Numbered from the stretch's first letter, positions 52,622 to 61,876 are shown. The stretch is DNA of 64,000 nucleotides from Cloacibacillus porcorum (GCF_001701045.1 NZ_CP016757.1:248001-312000); one strand, 5' to 3'. Program-made: numbers and translations. Notes: generated by a model from the letters alone, not told the origin.

Positions 52622-52859
52622 TGCAGTCTGAGCTGCGTTAAATCTTATCATTTTATTTGCGTCTACTTTCGTGTCGCGTATTTTGTGTCTTCGCTGAGGT
52701 CCCTCAGCCGCTTGATCTTATATGCTGCGGGTTGTTTTCGCCGGATAAGGGCTTTTTATATATATAGACCTGCGTTAAATGTAGCTGATGTTTATTGATT
52801 ATAGACCATGCCGGCGGGCGGCACGCTGAAAGTTTCTTATGAAAATTTTAGAAAATAAC

Positions 52860-52890
52860 TTGACTTACAGCTGACTCTAATATGTAGTCT
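52860..52890 (+). promoter_or_regulatory. MerR-type promoter 11 (orphan)
   Basis: TTGACT, 19-bp spacer, TAGTCT; dyad TTACAGCTGACTCTAA. No recognisable gene follows before the insertion sequences. Confidence 0.72.
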
Positions 52891-53389
52891 CTTTTCACGG
52901 CGATGAAAAGAGCCGTGCGGCAGAAATTTCAGACGGGAAAAACGGCCCGCGAAAAAATACGCGCTCAAAGAGAGGGGGTGGCGGCGAAGTAGGGATATCT
53001 GAACATTAGCGGTCAGATGATGACGCACAAATTCCTCCCAGGGAACCGTCTTGGCGAAATGCTTCCGCTTCGGCCCGCCGTTTTTCCAAAGAGAACGGGT
53101 AACTAACATGAAGTAACCTTCTGACTGCGCGAAGGGAAGCATTTCCAAGAGACGGTATATCATTGAGAAGCAGCAAAGAATGAAAAGAGACAGTAACAAG
53201 GGGATCATAACGGCCATTTCTGCGAGTTTCCACGAAGGGGGCAATTAGGTCCCGCCCAACGCGTCCTTTATGAAAAGCGCGCGGAGGCGGGCCCATAGAG
53301 CGGCGCGTATAAACGCCGATTTCTTACGAGTGGGAAAAGAGATAAATAGTGATTTATCTTTTGGTTTTGCCCTTAAAGGCGCCCTCTGT
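52891..53389. other. Gene-poor stretch behind an orphan promoter
   Basis: About 500 bp. The plus strand has only a basic 29-codon frame (52903-52992, MKRAVRQKFQTGK...) at the very start of the predicted transcript. The minus strand has a frame (52837-53244) with one hydrophobic N-terminal helix, no known family, that would run through promoter 11. I support neither as a gene. From 53341 to 53389 lies the left part of the dispersed repeat interrupted by the IS3 element. Confidence 0.5.
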
Positions 53390-53496
53390 TGAACAGAGTC
53401 CCGCAAACCGGACAACGCTATAAAAGCTCCCAAGGGTATCAAAAATTTATTCAATAAAGAGACTTCGATATTGCATCGGAGCCTTTTTCATTTATC

Positions 53497-54973
53497 GGGC
53501 GTGTGAAAAAAACTCTGTAAATATGGACCTTCTGTGAGAAATCCAATACAACTAGGGCTAATAACGATCCCTGTATAACAAAATTATCAACCTATTAAGT
53601 GGCCAGTGTCAATACAAACACTGGCCGCTTTTTATTATTCTTAGCCTATTCAGGCATCCGTCCTTCATACATTACAGCTAGTTCACCAAGGATACTGCGC
53701 CAGTTCCTAACTGGCATACTCCATTTCTTGGTTGCTTCAAAAGTAGCAAGATATAAGGCTTTCAGAAGGGCGCCTGCGCTGGGGAATACGCTTCTTTGGC
53801 TGTTGAGCCTGCGATAGGTGGAATTAAGGCTTTCTATCGCGTTTGTCGTGTAAATGACCTTTCTTACCTGGCAAGAAAATTTAAATATCGGAGAGATCGT
53901 ATCCCAGTTGCGCTCCCACCCCTTCACTGCATTTGCATATTTTAATCCCCACTTCTCAGCAACATGCTCCCTCGCTTCCAGCGCATGGGACTCGTCGGGA
54001 GCTTGATATATTGTTTTTAGGTCTGCGGCAAATTCTTTGCGGTCTTTTTCAACCACATATTTCATAGTGCTCCTGACCTGATGTATAAGGCAGCGCTGGT
54101 ATTCAGTCTGCGGGAACGCACTTTCTACTGCTTCGCGCATTCCGCTAAGGCCGTCTGCACAGAGAATGAAGATATCCTTTACACCACGGTTCTTCAGGGA
54201 ATTCAGGACTGTCAGCCAGTATTTGGCGCTTTCATTTTCTCCCACCTGCAGACAAAGCACTTCTTTTATACCGTTGCTGTTGATTCCAAGTATTACATAG
54301 GCTGCGAGCTTCTTTACAGCGTTATCTTCCCTGACAGAATAATGAATCGCATCTATAAAAACAATGGGATAGACTTCGGAGAGTGCCCTGTTCTGCCATT
54401 CTTCGATCTGCGGCATTATCTTGTCAGTCACATCCGATATGAAGCCTTCTGAAACGTCGAACCCGTAAATATCCTGTATCGTTGCCGATATCTGACGGGT
54501 AGTCATTCCTTTAGCGTACATAGATATTATTTTCTGGTCTATCTCGGAAATATCTTTTTGTCGCTTTCTTACTATCTTAGGATCGAAGCTGGATTCCCTG
54601 TCCTGAGGAACGTCTATGCAAAACTCTCCAAAACTTGAGTTTACATGCTTTTGTTTGTATCCGTTGCGGTAGTCGCTGCCTTCTGAACGCTGAGATTTCT
54701 TATAACCGAGATGTTCGTCCATCTCAGTCTCCATCATCTCTTTAATCGTACCCCCCAGAAGATCTTTCAGCGCATCCTGGATATCCTTTGCAGATTTGAT
54801 ATCGTATTCCTGAAGTAGGTATCTGATGATATCTCTTTTCCCGTCTGTCATCTGAACTTTGTGAGTAATCTTCTTATCTTTTGCCATTTTAAAGGCCTCC
54901 TGTAAGTAATTTTAATTTATCACAGAAGGCCTTTTTGGGCGATTTCTTTATTTACAGAGTTTGTTTCATAGGC
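53497..54973 (-). mobile_element. IS256-family insertion sequence nested in the IS3 element
   Basis: About 1.48 kb with ends GCGTGTGAAAAAAACTCTGT (left, from 53499) and GCCTATGAAACAAACTCTGT (right, read inward), a roughly 25-bp inverted repeat with few mismatches. Flanks TCATTTATC (53488-53496) and TCATTTTATC (54974-54983) look like an imperfect target duplication. It cuts the 3' end of IS3 orfB; the displaced orfB tail lies at 53447-53488. Confidence 0.8.
53646..54887 (-). CDS. IS256-family (mutator-type) transposase
   Basis: 413 aa, full length. N-terminal region with LLGGTIKEMMETEMDEHLGY; the DDE domain has VFIDAIHYSVREDNAVKK, LCADGLSGMREAVESAFPQT and the later Glu region (TTNAIESLNSTYRRLN). 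It appears intact and may be active. Ribosome site AGGAGG precedes the ATG. Confidence 0.95.
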   Translation of the reverse strand: MAKDKKITHKVQMTDGKRDIIRYLLQEYDIKSAKDIQDALKDLLGGTIKEMMETEMDEHLGYKKSQRSEGSDYRNGYKQKHVNSSFGEFCIDVPQDRESSFDPKIVRKRQKDISEIDQKIISMYAKGMTTRQISATIQDIYGFDVSEGFISDVTDKIMPQIEEWQNRALSEVYPIVFIDAIHYSVREDNAVKKLAAYVILGINSNGIKEVLCLQVGENESAKYWLTVLNSLKNRGVKDIFILCADGLSGMREAVESAFPQTEYQRCLIHQVRSTMKYVVEKDRKEFAADLKTIYQAPDESHALEAREHVAEKWGLKYANAVKGWERNWDTISPIFKFSCQVRKVIYTTNAIESLNSTYRRLNSQRSVFPSAGALLKALYLATFEATKKWSMPVRNWRSILGELAVMYEGRMPE

Positions 54974-55804
54974 TCATTTTATCTGTATCCTGTCGTTATT
55001 ATAATACCTTATATATTCGTCTATGGCATCTTTAGCCTCCTCATAGTTCTCCCATTTTACTCTGTTGACGAGCTCTGATTTAATGTGACTAAAGAAGTTT
55101 TCTGCACATGCATTATCCAAACAATTTCCTTTCCTTGACATCGAGACCTTGAGTCCGTATCTTTGTGTCAGGTTGAAATATGCATGGCTTGTATATTGAA
55201 ACCCCTGGTCGCTGTGGAGGATTGGTCCATCAGCGACCACCTTATTATTATTTTCAAATGCTTTCTTCAATGTATCGGTTACTAACTTAATATTATTATT
55301 ACGGCTGATTTGATATCCCTGTATGGAATTATCAAAGAGATCTTTTATCATGGAGAGGAATATATTACCCTTTTTTGTTCGTATATATGTGATATCAGTA
55401 ACCAGTTTCTGGTTTGGTCTGTCGGAACGAAATTCTCTGTTCAGGATATTCTCATAGCTGTGGATATTTCCTGACATCACTTTAAACTTTTTCTTTTTTC
55501 TTATTTCCGCTTGAAGTCCCGCTTTTTTCATAACACGCCTTACCCTCTTATTGTTTACATGAATGCCAATGAAGTTGTTGAGCCACAGAGTCATTCGCCT
55601 GTACCCATAAGTGTTTTTGTTGATATCCTGTCCCGTTCTTATTGCTTCTATGAGAGGACCGTCTTTATCTTCCATTCCACGCCGCTTTAGCCAACTGTAG
55701 TATGCAGAGCGTGATACGGACAAAAATCTACACATTCCACAGACAGAATGTTTTGTTGAAAATTCAAAAATGATTCTGTATTTAATATTTCTTTCTATCA
55801 CCAC
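54974..55804 (-). CDS. IS3-family transposase orfB, 3'-truncated by IS256
   Basis: 276 aa: DDE integrase with HTH_21-like start, SDRPNQKLVTDITYIRTKKG, LHSDQGFQYTS and GNCLDNACAENFFSHIKSEL. It ends prematurely after DRIQIK, where IS256 entered. The native tail (KKAPMQYRSLFIE) is found on the far side of IS256 at 53447-53488. Normally translated as an OrfAB fusion by -1 frameshift; this copy is probably dead. Confidence 0.88.
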   Translation of the reverse strand: MVIERNIKYRIIFEFSTKHSVCGMCRFLSVSRSAYYSWLKRRGMEDKDGPLIEAIRTGQDINKNTYGYRRMTLWLNNFIGIHVNNKRVRRVMKKAGLQAEIRKKKKFKVMSGNIHSYENILNREFRSDRPNQKLVTDITYIRTKKGNIFLSMIKDLFDNSIQGYQISRNNNIKLVTDTLKKAFENNNKVVADGPILHSDQGFQYTSHAYFNLTQRYGLKVSMSRKGNCLDNACAENFFSHIKSELVNRVKWENYEEAKDAIDEYIRYYNNDRIQIK

Positions 55805-56241
55805 CTTTGCAGCTCTAAGGCTTTTTTTAATACGTCGACCTGCATTTCCAGCTCTTTAATCTTTTCTATGCTATTTGTAACTTCCAATTTCTTATCTGGA
55901 CAGTCTTGTTTTGAACTAGAAATATCCCCTTGTTCGATAAATTCCTTACACCATCGTCTTAAAAGAGAGGGACTTGAAATGTTAAAAGATGAGGTAACAT
56001 CTACCATAGTACGTCCCTCTTCTAAATGAGCCGAAACAGCTTCAAGTTTTACAGCCTTGCTGTAGGTTCTTTTTTTCCTTGTATCATCCAGTAAGTCCTT
56101 CTGTCCGCTCTTATATAAAGATATCCATGTTTTAACAGAATCAGGACTAACACCAAGTTCTTCAGCAATCCGCCTTCGTGGAATTCCCTGTTTGTGCATC
56201 TCAATTGCTCTTATTCTTTCTTCCGTTTTACGTTTACGCAT
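55798..56241 (-). CDS. IS3-family orfA (helix-turn-helix protein)
   Basis: 147 aa. Helix-turn-helix regions RRRIAEELGVSPDSVKTWIS and a second HTH (VDVTSSFNISSPSLLRRWCK), ending in a leucine-zipper-like coil (IEKIKELEMQVDVLKKALEL). The run of seven A before GCC near its end is the likely -1 frameshift site into orfB. Confidence 0.9.
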   Translation of the reverse strand: MRKRKTEERIRAIEMHKQGIPRRRIAEELGVSPDSVKTWISLYKSGQKDLLDDTRKKRTYSKAVKLEAVSAHLEEGRTMVDVTSSFNISSPSLLRRWCKEFIEQGDISSSKQDCPDKKLEVTNSIEKIKELEMQVDVLKKALELQRW

Positions 56242-56323
56242 AGAAGAGCCCCCTTTATATGTATTTAGTTTTATTATAATCCAAGGGCTTTATTTGGCTG
56301 TCCGATTTTCGGGATGCTGTTCA

Positions 56324-56512
56324 TGTGAGGGAGCTGGCTCGGCGATGTTTTTCGCCGAGACTGAGGGAGTGTTGCTCTGTTTGGCGCGGAAACCGCGCCG
56401 AACAGAGCCCGCGGCAAAAGCCGCGGGAGAACCGAAGGTCAACTCTCCCTCACCCCGCTTCGCGGGGAGCTCCCTCAGAGAGGGCGCCAAAATCTTTACT
56501 AAACCGCTATTT
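56324..56512. repeat. Right part of the dispersed palindromic element split by IS3
   Basis: Joined to 53341-53389 after removing the IS and one TGT copy, this restores an element like that at 48831-49089 (GCCCTTAAAGGCGCCCTCTG then TGAGGGAGCTGGCTCGGCGA). It contains four GC hairpins (CTCGGCGA/TTCGCCGAG; CTCTGTTTGGCGCGG/CCGCGCCGAACAGAG; CCCGCGGC/GCCGCGGG; CCCCGC/GCGGGG) and ends in an inverted copy of the left edge (GGCGCCAAAATC ... CGCTATTTATC). Confidence 0.75.
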
Positions 56513-56651
56513 ATCTTCTCTCTCCATGAACGGCACGTTTGCGCCGGCGTACTGCCCCGCCGTCTTGCTGGCGCGGCCCCTTTCATGTACAATTTTAGGC
56601 CGTCTGTTCGGGGCGTGACGCTCTGTGATTTTCCATGAGAGGTGACGAGCT

Positions 56652-57266
56652 TTGGAATTTTTTCTTCAGGGGCTGACGATGGGGCTTGCCTATGTCGCGC
56701 CGATCGGCCTGCAGAATCTTTTTGTGATAAATACCGCGCTGACGCGGGAAAAGGGGCGTGTGTTCCTCACGGCGCTTATCGTGATTTTCTTTGACGTGAC
56801 GCTGGCGCTCGCCTGTTTCTACGGCATCGGCGCGGTGATGGAGCGCTCGCCGCTGCTTGAGAGGCTGGTGCTGCTTGCCGGCAGCCTCATCGTCATGTAT
56901 ATAGGCGTCGGGCTCATGAGGGCGAAGGATTCGCTGAAGAAAACGGACGTCGATATGCCGCTGTGGCGTGTCGCCAGCACCGCCTGCGTCGTGACCTGGT
57001 TCAACCCGCAGGCGCTCATCGACGGCACGATGATGCTGGGGGCCTTCAAAGCCTCTCTTTCACCGGCGGGGGCCAACTCCTTTGTATTTGGTGTCGCCGC
57101 CGCCTCGGCGCTCTGGTTTTTCGGCCTCTCCGCCGCGCTCTCGCTCTTCAGCGCCAAGTTCACCGACAGGACCCTGCGGGTGATAAACCTGGTATGCGGC
57201 GCGGTGGTCTTTTTCTACGGCGCGAAGCTCCTCCGGAATTTTATCGGCCTCGTCTTTGGCCTTTAG
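56652..57266 (+). CDS. LysE/ArgO-family amino-acid exporter
   Basis: 204 aa, five to six membrane helices. N-terminus LEFFLQGLTMGLAYVAPIGL then QNLFVINTAL matches ArgO/LysE; the mid-block TWFNPQALIDGTMMLG is also typical. It exports basic amino acids in exchange for protons. TTG start with GAGGTGACGAG upstream. Converges with crcB, the ends overlapping by 4 bp. Confidence 0.9.
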   Translation: MEFFLQGLTMGLAYVAPIGLQNLFVINTALTREKGRVFLTALIVIFFDVTLALACFYGIGAVMERSPLLERLVLLAGSLIVMYIGVGLMRAKDSLKKTDVDMPLWRVASTACVVTWFNPQALIDGTMMLGAFKASLSPAGANSFVFGVAAASALWFFGLSAALSLFSAKFTDRTLRVINLVCGAVVFFYGAKLLRNFIGLVFGL

Positions 57267-57634
57267 AGGCAGAGCGCCGCGAGCGCGCGCCCCGCGAAGA
57301 CGGAGAGAAGGCAGCAGACGACGCTGAGTATGCTGTAGAGCACGGCATGAGCCACCTTTCCCTGAGAGATGAGGGCGAAGGTCTCAAGCGAGAAGGTCGA
57401 AAAGGTGGTAAAACCGCCGCAGAAGCCCGTCTGCAGCATCAATATCACCGAGTGCCGCGAGAGCCCGTGTCTCTCCGAGACGAGGCTCAGCACGCCGATG
57501 AGAAACGAACCGAAGATATTTATCGCCGGAGTCGCCGCCGGAATGACGCTCCCGGCCGTTACCGCCATTCCGAGAAGATAGCGCAGCGATGCGCCGAGAA
57601 AGCCGCCCAGCCCGACAAATATAACGCCATCCAT
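57263..57634 (-). CDS. crcB: Fluoride ion channel CrcB/Fluc
   Basis: 123 aa, four membrane helices: GLGGFLGASLRYLLG, TPAINIFGSFLIGVLSL and GFCGGFTTFSTFSLET, the latter with the pore phenylalanines. A dimer forms the fluoride export pore. ATG at 57634 with GGGGAG upstream. A fluoride riboswitch lies immediately before it. Confidence 0.95.
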   Translation of the reverse strand: MDGVIFVGLGGFLGASLRYLLGMAVTAGSVIPAATPAINIFGSFLIGVLSLVSERHGLSRHSVILMLQTGFCGGFTTFSTFSLETFALISQGKVAHAVLYSILSVVCCLLSVFAGRALAALCL

Positions 57635-57678
57635 AAAGATTCTCCCCTCGTGCTCCGCGTATACAGGCAAAATAATAG

Positions 57679-57746
57679 ACTCCTGCCGTTTGGACAGGAG
57701 TCATTACCGCAGCAGCGAAATTCGGGCGAACTCCATCGCCCTTTTT
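57679..57746 (-). promoter_or_regulatory. Fluoride riboswitch (crcB motif) with terminator
   Basis: Minus strand: GGGCGATGGAGTTCGCCC (57742-57725) is the conserved fluoride-aptamer hairpin, followed by the pseudoknot region and ATGACTCCTG. A terminator stem GACTCCTG/CAGGAGTC (57703-57679) with a T-rich tail follows, so fluoride binding would free transcription of crcB. A TATAAT (57767-57762) lies just upstream. Confidence 0.9.
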
Positions 57747-58073
57747 ATTTTACGTCATTGATTATACACTATGGCTGAGTACGAAACTATTAGGAAGTCT
57801 GCACACCTGGCGCGAAATGTGAAAGGTAAAATTCAAAGTTTCGGAAATTATCGGGGCGGCGGCAGGAGGCACACTGTGTTTTTTAAATTAAGGTACTTGA
57901 ACAGAACATGCTTTCATGCTATCTTTTGCAGAATATCGATTCGGATATACTTAGGCTCTGGCAACATGGAGAGTAAATGTTCCCGAGTCTTTTTATTGTG
58001 TATTTGACTTGAGAAGAGGAGACTTTGCCGATATGACTCCTGGTTATCCGTTTTACGCTGCTGTCGGGCTGAT
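57747..58073. other. Spacer with promoters for crcB and the GGDEF-EAL gene
   Basis: 327 bp without a supported gene. It has TATAAT on the minus strand for crcB and, on the plus strand, TTGAAC (57897-57902), 17-bp spacer, TATCTT (57920-57925) that could serve the downstream GGDEF-EAL gene; the leader would be about 145 nt. Confidence 0.45.
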
Positions 58074-60236
58074 ATGAACGCCGTGAATTTTAATATGTTC
58101 GCACTGCTTAACGAGCTCTCTGAGCTGGTTTATATCTCTGATGTAAATACATACGAGATGATTTTTATCAATGAGTCGGCAAAGACACTTTTCGGAGTCG
58201 GCTCTGACGTCAGCGGACGCAAGTGCTATGAGGTGCTGCAGGGCAGGAGCTCTCCGTGCGGTTTCTGCACAAATTCCAAGCTTTGCCACGATAAATTCTA
58301 TACATGGGAGATATTTAACCGGAAGCTTTCGCGTCATTATCTTCTGAAGGACAAGCTGATTTCCTGGAATGGGCGCGAGGCGCGTCTGGAGATCGCCATT
58401 GACATAACGGAAAAGGAAAATCAGAAGGATACGCTGAAGAACGCGCTTGACGCCGAGGTCGCGGTGCTGAACTGTGTCAAGGTCCTTACGGAGGCGGAAA
58501 GCCACGGTGATGCCGTCAGCAAGGTGCTTGAAAATGTCGGCCTCTTTCTGGCGGCGGAGAGGACCTATATCTTTGAGATCAGGGACAAGTTCATTGACAA
58601 TACCTATGAGTGGTGCGCCCCCGGCGTCTCCCCGCAGATAGACAATCTCCAGGGGCTGCCGATAAGTTTGATATCATTCTGGAGAGAGAGTTTCGACGCC
58701 GGACAGTGTTTAGTAATAACGGACATCGAAGAGCTGCGCGAGACCCGCCGGGACGAATATGAGATACTGCGCGCGCAGAATATCAGGAGCCTTATCGCGG
58801 CTCCGCTGGCGGCCGACGGCCGCCTTGTCGGCTATCTCGGCGTGGATAATCCCCCGGCGGCGCGCATCCTGCATATTTCGCCGCTGCTCATCACCCTCGC
58901 CAACTTTATCACCGGCACCATGCAGCGCCGCCTCTATCAGCGGCGCCTGGAGGAGCTCAGTTATAACGACATGCTGACGGGGCTCTATAACAGGAACGCC
59001 TTCATCCGCGATGTGGAAAGCCTCTCTAAAAATGGCTTCAAATCGCTGGGGATAGTCTATGTCGACGTCAACGGCCTTAAAAAATGCAACGATGAGTACG
59101 GACACGCGGCGGGAGACTTGGCGCTGGTCAAGACGGCGAAGACTGTGGAATCCGTCTTTCGTGAAAAGGGAAACAGCACATACCGCATAGGCGGAGACGA
59201 GTTTGTCGTGCTCTCGCCAAATTTGAGCGAGGAATATTTCAGCAGCCTGGTAGCCAAACTCAAAGCGAAGATCGGCCGGGACGAGGACGGCATGCGGAGT
59301 TTTTCGATGGGATGGCGCTGGGCCTCCGGGGGCTGCGACATACAAAGCCTGCTGACCGAGGCCGACGAGCAGATGTATCTCGACAAGAAACAATTTTACC
59401 GCAGCAAAGCGGCCACAAAGCGCTACCGCGCCTGCAGCGACGAGGTTATCGGCCTCGGAGATCCCGAGGCTCTGCGGTGCCAGCTTGACGACGGCCGCTT
59501 TCTCGTATATTTCCAGCCGAAGGTATCGGTGGCGGATCATAAGCCGATAGGGGCGGAGGCGCTGACGCGCTATCTCTCTTCGGAGGGAGCGCTGATAGCT
59601 CCGGACCAGTTTATCTCTCTGCTGGAGAACAACAGGCTGATATGGATGCTGGACTTTTGGGTATTCGGCTTCGTATGCCGCAAGATCCGCCAATGGCTGG
59701 ATTTGGGGAAAAAGGTGCTGCCGATTTCCGTCAATTTCTCCCGCGCAACGATCTCGGAGACCGATTTTGTCGAGCGGCTTGAGGAGGCGTGGCGGCAGTG
59801 GAAGGTGCCGAAGGAGCTTCTCGAGATAGAGGTCACCGAAACGGTGGAGCTAGACGATGAAAAGAATTTTCTCGATATAGTTAAGAGGGTGAAAGAGGCT
59901 GGTTTTCGGATCTCGATAGACGATTTCGGGGCGCGTTATGCGAACCTTTCGCTCTTTGCCGCCTCCTGTTTCGACGTGCTGAAGATCGACCGCTGCCTGG
60001 TGCGTGACCTGCCTGACAACCCCACGGCCTTTGCCGTGCTGAAGGCCATCTCGGATATCTGCAGGAAGATGAATATACGCGTGATCGCCGAGGGAGTTGA
60101 GAATGAACGGCAGCTTAACGCACTGCTTGAGATCGGCTGCGACGGGCTGCAGGGATTCCATTTCAGCCGCCCGATACCGCTTGAGGAGTATCAGGCAAAG
60201 TATCTCAACGCGCAGGAAGGGCGCGGCACGGCGTAG
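58074..60236 (+). CDS. PAS-GAF-GGDEF-EAL cyclic-di-GMP turnover protein
   Basis: 720 aa, soluble. Order: PAS-like domain (1-115; with cysteines in SSPCGFCTNSKLC), GAF-like domain (about 130-285), GGDEF (about 295-450; TYRIGGDEFVVL intact) and EAL (about 465-715). EAL residues are intact: EALTR, SVNFSR, IEVTETV, DDFGARYANL, DVLKIDR, IAEGVEN and QGFHFSRP. Both synthesis and hydrolysis of c-di-GMP are possible. The N-terminal cysteines suggest redox or ligand sensing. Confidence 0.94.
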   Translation: MNAVNFNMFALLNELSELVYISDVNTYEMIFINESAKTLFGVGSDVSGRKCYEVLQGRSSPCGFCTNSKLCHDKFYTWEIFNRKLSRHYLLKDKLISWNGREARLEIAIDITEKENQKDTLKNALDAEVAVLNCVKVLTEAESHGDAVSKVLENVGLFLAAERTYIFEIRDKFIDNTYEWCAPGVSPQIDNLQGLPISLISFWRESFDAGQCLVITDIEELRETRRDEYEILRAQNIRSLIAAPLAADGRLVGYLGVDNPPAARILHISPLLITLANFITGTMQRRLYQRRLEELSYNDMLTGLYNRNAFIRDVESLSKNGFKSLGIVYVDVNGLKKCNDEYGHAAGDLALVKTAKTVESVFREKGNSTYRIGGDEFVVLSPNLSEEYFSSLVAKLKAKIGRDEDGMRSFSMGWRWASGGCDIQSLLTEADEQMYLDKKQFYRSKAATKRYRACSDEVIGLGDPEALRCQLDDGRFLVYFQPKVSVADHKPIGAEALTRYLSSEGALIAPDQFISLLENNRLIWMLDFWVFGFVCRKIRQWLDLGKKVLPISVNFSRATISETDFVERLEEAWRQWKVPKELLEIEVTETVELDDEKNFLDIVKRVKEAGFRISIDDFGARYANLSLFAASCFDVLKIDRCLVRDLPDNPTAFAVLKAISDICRKMNIRVIAEGVENERQLNALLEIGCDGLQGFHFSRPIPLEEYQAKYLNAQEGRGTA

Positions 60237-60274
60237 CACCTCATCCGCCGTCAGCGGACAATAAAAGGCTTAAG

Positions 60275-60301
60275 CGGCTCCGGTTATGCCGGAGCCGTTT
60301 T
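60275..60301. terminator. Bidirectional terminator
   Basis: Perfect 9-bp stem CGGCTCCGG/CCGGAGCCG followed by TTTT; it overlaps the stop codon of the convergent yoaK-type gene. Confidence 0.82.
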
Positions 60302-60985
60302 GTCTCTTTTCTTAAGGAACATGATGAGCGCTCCGAAGAGCAGCATGGAGGCCGGAAAGAGCACCGCGCTGTCGTCGTATTTGTAGGTGAGCCGTGAGCC
60401 GATGAAAACGGAGAGGGTGAAGACGAGCACCGTGATGAGATATTCAAAGCTGCGTGAGATTTTTTCCGTGTCGCAGTCCTCCCGGTAATTCGTCATGTAT
60501 TCGATCGCGCCGCGCATGTTCGTCATCGAGAGCGTCGAAGAAAAGGGCACCCCGTTCATCGTGCGGAAGGCGTCGAACTGCATCGCGCAGGCGAAAGAGA
60601 CCATCGCGTTCGCGACGTTGTCGCTGTAGTGCGGCATGAAGGAGATCAATATCAGCACCAGCGCCTCAAGGGCGACCACGATCTGCCGCCATCCGAGGTG
60701 TTTCAGTCCTCCGTAACGGATACGGATCTTCTCCGTTATATAGGTGCCCAGCAGAAAGGCCGTCACCGGCACGATATAGCTGATAGAGGCGGCCAGCCTG
60801 CCGCGCGCCATGTTCACGCCAAGCAGGATCAGGTTGCCGGTCTGCGTATTGGCGAAGACATTGCCGCGCCCGATATAGGTGTATCCGTCAAGAAAACCGC
60901 CCGCCGCCGCGAGGATGACCGCGAGCAGGAATGATTCCGAGGGATCGGTGAAGTCCATTAGCTTTATCTTCGGCAGTTTTATCAT
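60284..60985 (-). CDS. YoaK-family (DUF1275) membrane protein
   Basis: 233 aa, six membrane helices. FLDGYTYIGRGNVFANTQTG then NLILLG is the DUF1275 signature. Function unknown, transporter-like. It is a single gene. Confidence 0.88.
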   Translation of the reverse strand: MIKLPKIKLMDFTDPSESFLLAVILAAAGGFLDGYTYIGRGNVFANTQTGNLILLGVNMARGRLAASISYIVPVTAFLLGTYITEKIRIRYGGLKHLGWRQIVVALEALVLILISFMPHYSDNVANAMVSFACAMQFDAFRTMNGVPFSSTLSMTNMRGAIEYMTNYREDCDTEKISRSFEYLITVLVFTLSVFIGSRLTYKYDDSAVLFPASMLLFGALIMFLKKRDKTAPA

Positions 60986-61200
60986 GTTAGCCCCCCTGTA
61001 CAGCGATGCGGCCGCGCATCATCTGATTTATACCCTGAACCGCCGGCCGCCGCATCAATGAAGATACAGATAAACGGCTCAGTAAGAGGCCGGAGACGCC
61101 GCGCGTTTTTTGTTATGCGGGAGGCGAAAATCGACCTGTTCACGGGAGCTTTTTGTTATGCTATCCTTCTCTTGCCGCCAAGGCGGCGGGGAGGATATGT

Positions 61201-61806
61201 ATGATGCTGTCAGAGATGATCGCCGCCGCGCTCGCGGGGGATATGCCGGTAGAGGAGGCCCTCTTTGAGAACGAGGAGGTTGCGGAGCTTGATCTTTCGG
61301 CGCTCCGTTTTGACTCCGTGCGCTTTGTTAAGTGCCGCTTTATCCGCTGCGAATTTAACGCGGCGCGCTTCAACTCCGTCTCGTTTGAAAACTCGGATAT
61401 TTCGAACTGCCGCTTCCGGGACAGTTTCTGGCGTAAGTCTTCTTTTCGCGATTCAAAGGCCGTGGGGAGCGTTTTCACGCGCGCCCTCTTTAAGGAAGTC
61501 TCGATCACGGGATCTAATTTTCGGTATGCGAACTTCGGCGAGACGCTCTGGGACGGCTGCAAGGTCGAAGCCTCTTCTTTGAGGGAGGCGGTTCTCTCCG
61601 ACGTCAAGTTCCGGCGCGCGCGGTTCCGTGGGACGGACCTCACGGCGGCCGAGTTTTTCAAAAGCCCTCTCAAGGGGATAGACCTCTCGGACTGCATTAT
61701 CGACGGCATTTCCCTCTCCGATACCCTCTACGAGCTGCGCGGCGCGAAGGTGACGGCGGCGCAGGCGGTGGAGCTCGCGAAGCTCCTCGGCCTGACCGTA
61801 GTCTGA
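61201..61806 (+). CDS. Pentapeptide-repeat protein
   Basis: About 201 aa. Repeated A(D/N)LxF-type units from about residue 30 to 175 (SVRFVKCRFIRCEFNAARF; FNSVSFENSDISNCRFRD; FRRARFRGTDLTAAEF) predict a right-handed quadrilateral helix. Some such proteins (Qnr, MfpA) protect gyrase; that cannot be claimed here. ATG at 61201 with GGGGAGGAT upstream; the frame runs back to 61153. Confidence 0.88.
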   Translation: MMLSEMIAAALAGDMPVEEALFENEEVAELDLSALRFDSVRFVKCRFIRCEFNAARFNSVSFENSDISNCRFRDSFWRKSSFRDSKAVGSVFTRALFKEVSITGSNFRYANFGETLWDGCKVEASSLREAVLSDVKFRRARFRGTDLTAAEFFKSPLKGIDLSDCIIDGISLSDTLYELRGAKVTAAQAVELAKLLGLTVV

Positions 61807-61876
61807 CAGGCGGCTTACGCGGCAGAGAGGCGGGAGGCGGCGGGGATCTCCTTCTGGAGGCCCCGCCGCCGGTCGG

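Larger units (their letters stand above)
53390..56323 (-). mobile_element. IS3-family insertion sequence, interrupted by IS256
   Basis: Ends carry imperfect inverted repeats (TGAACAGAGTCCCGCAAACC at the left; TGAACAGCATCCCGAAAATC read inward from the right). A 3-bp target duplication TGT flanks it (53387-53389 and 56324-56326). Without the nested element it is about 1.46 kb, normal for IS3. It has orfA and orfB with an A7G slippery site (55821-55828) for the -1 frameshift. The target was a dispersed palindromic repeat. Confidence 0.85.

Noticed and set aside
52837-53244. Minus-strand 135-codon frame with one hydrophobic helix
   Set aside because: No family resemblance, no clear ribosome site, and it would read through MerR-type promoter 11.
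57771-58007. Plus-strand 78-codon frame before the GGDEF-EAL gene
   Set aside because: No family resemblance; it overlaps the crcB promoter region and a likely promoter for the next gene.
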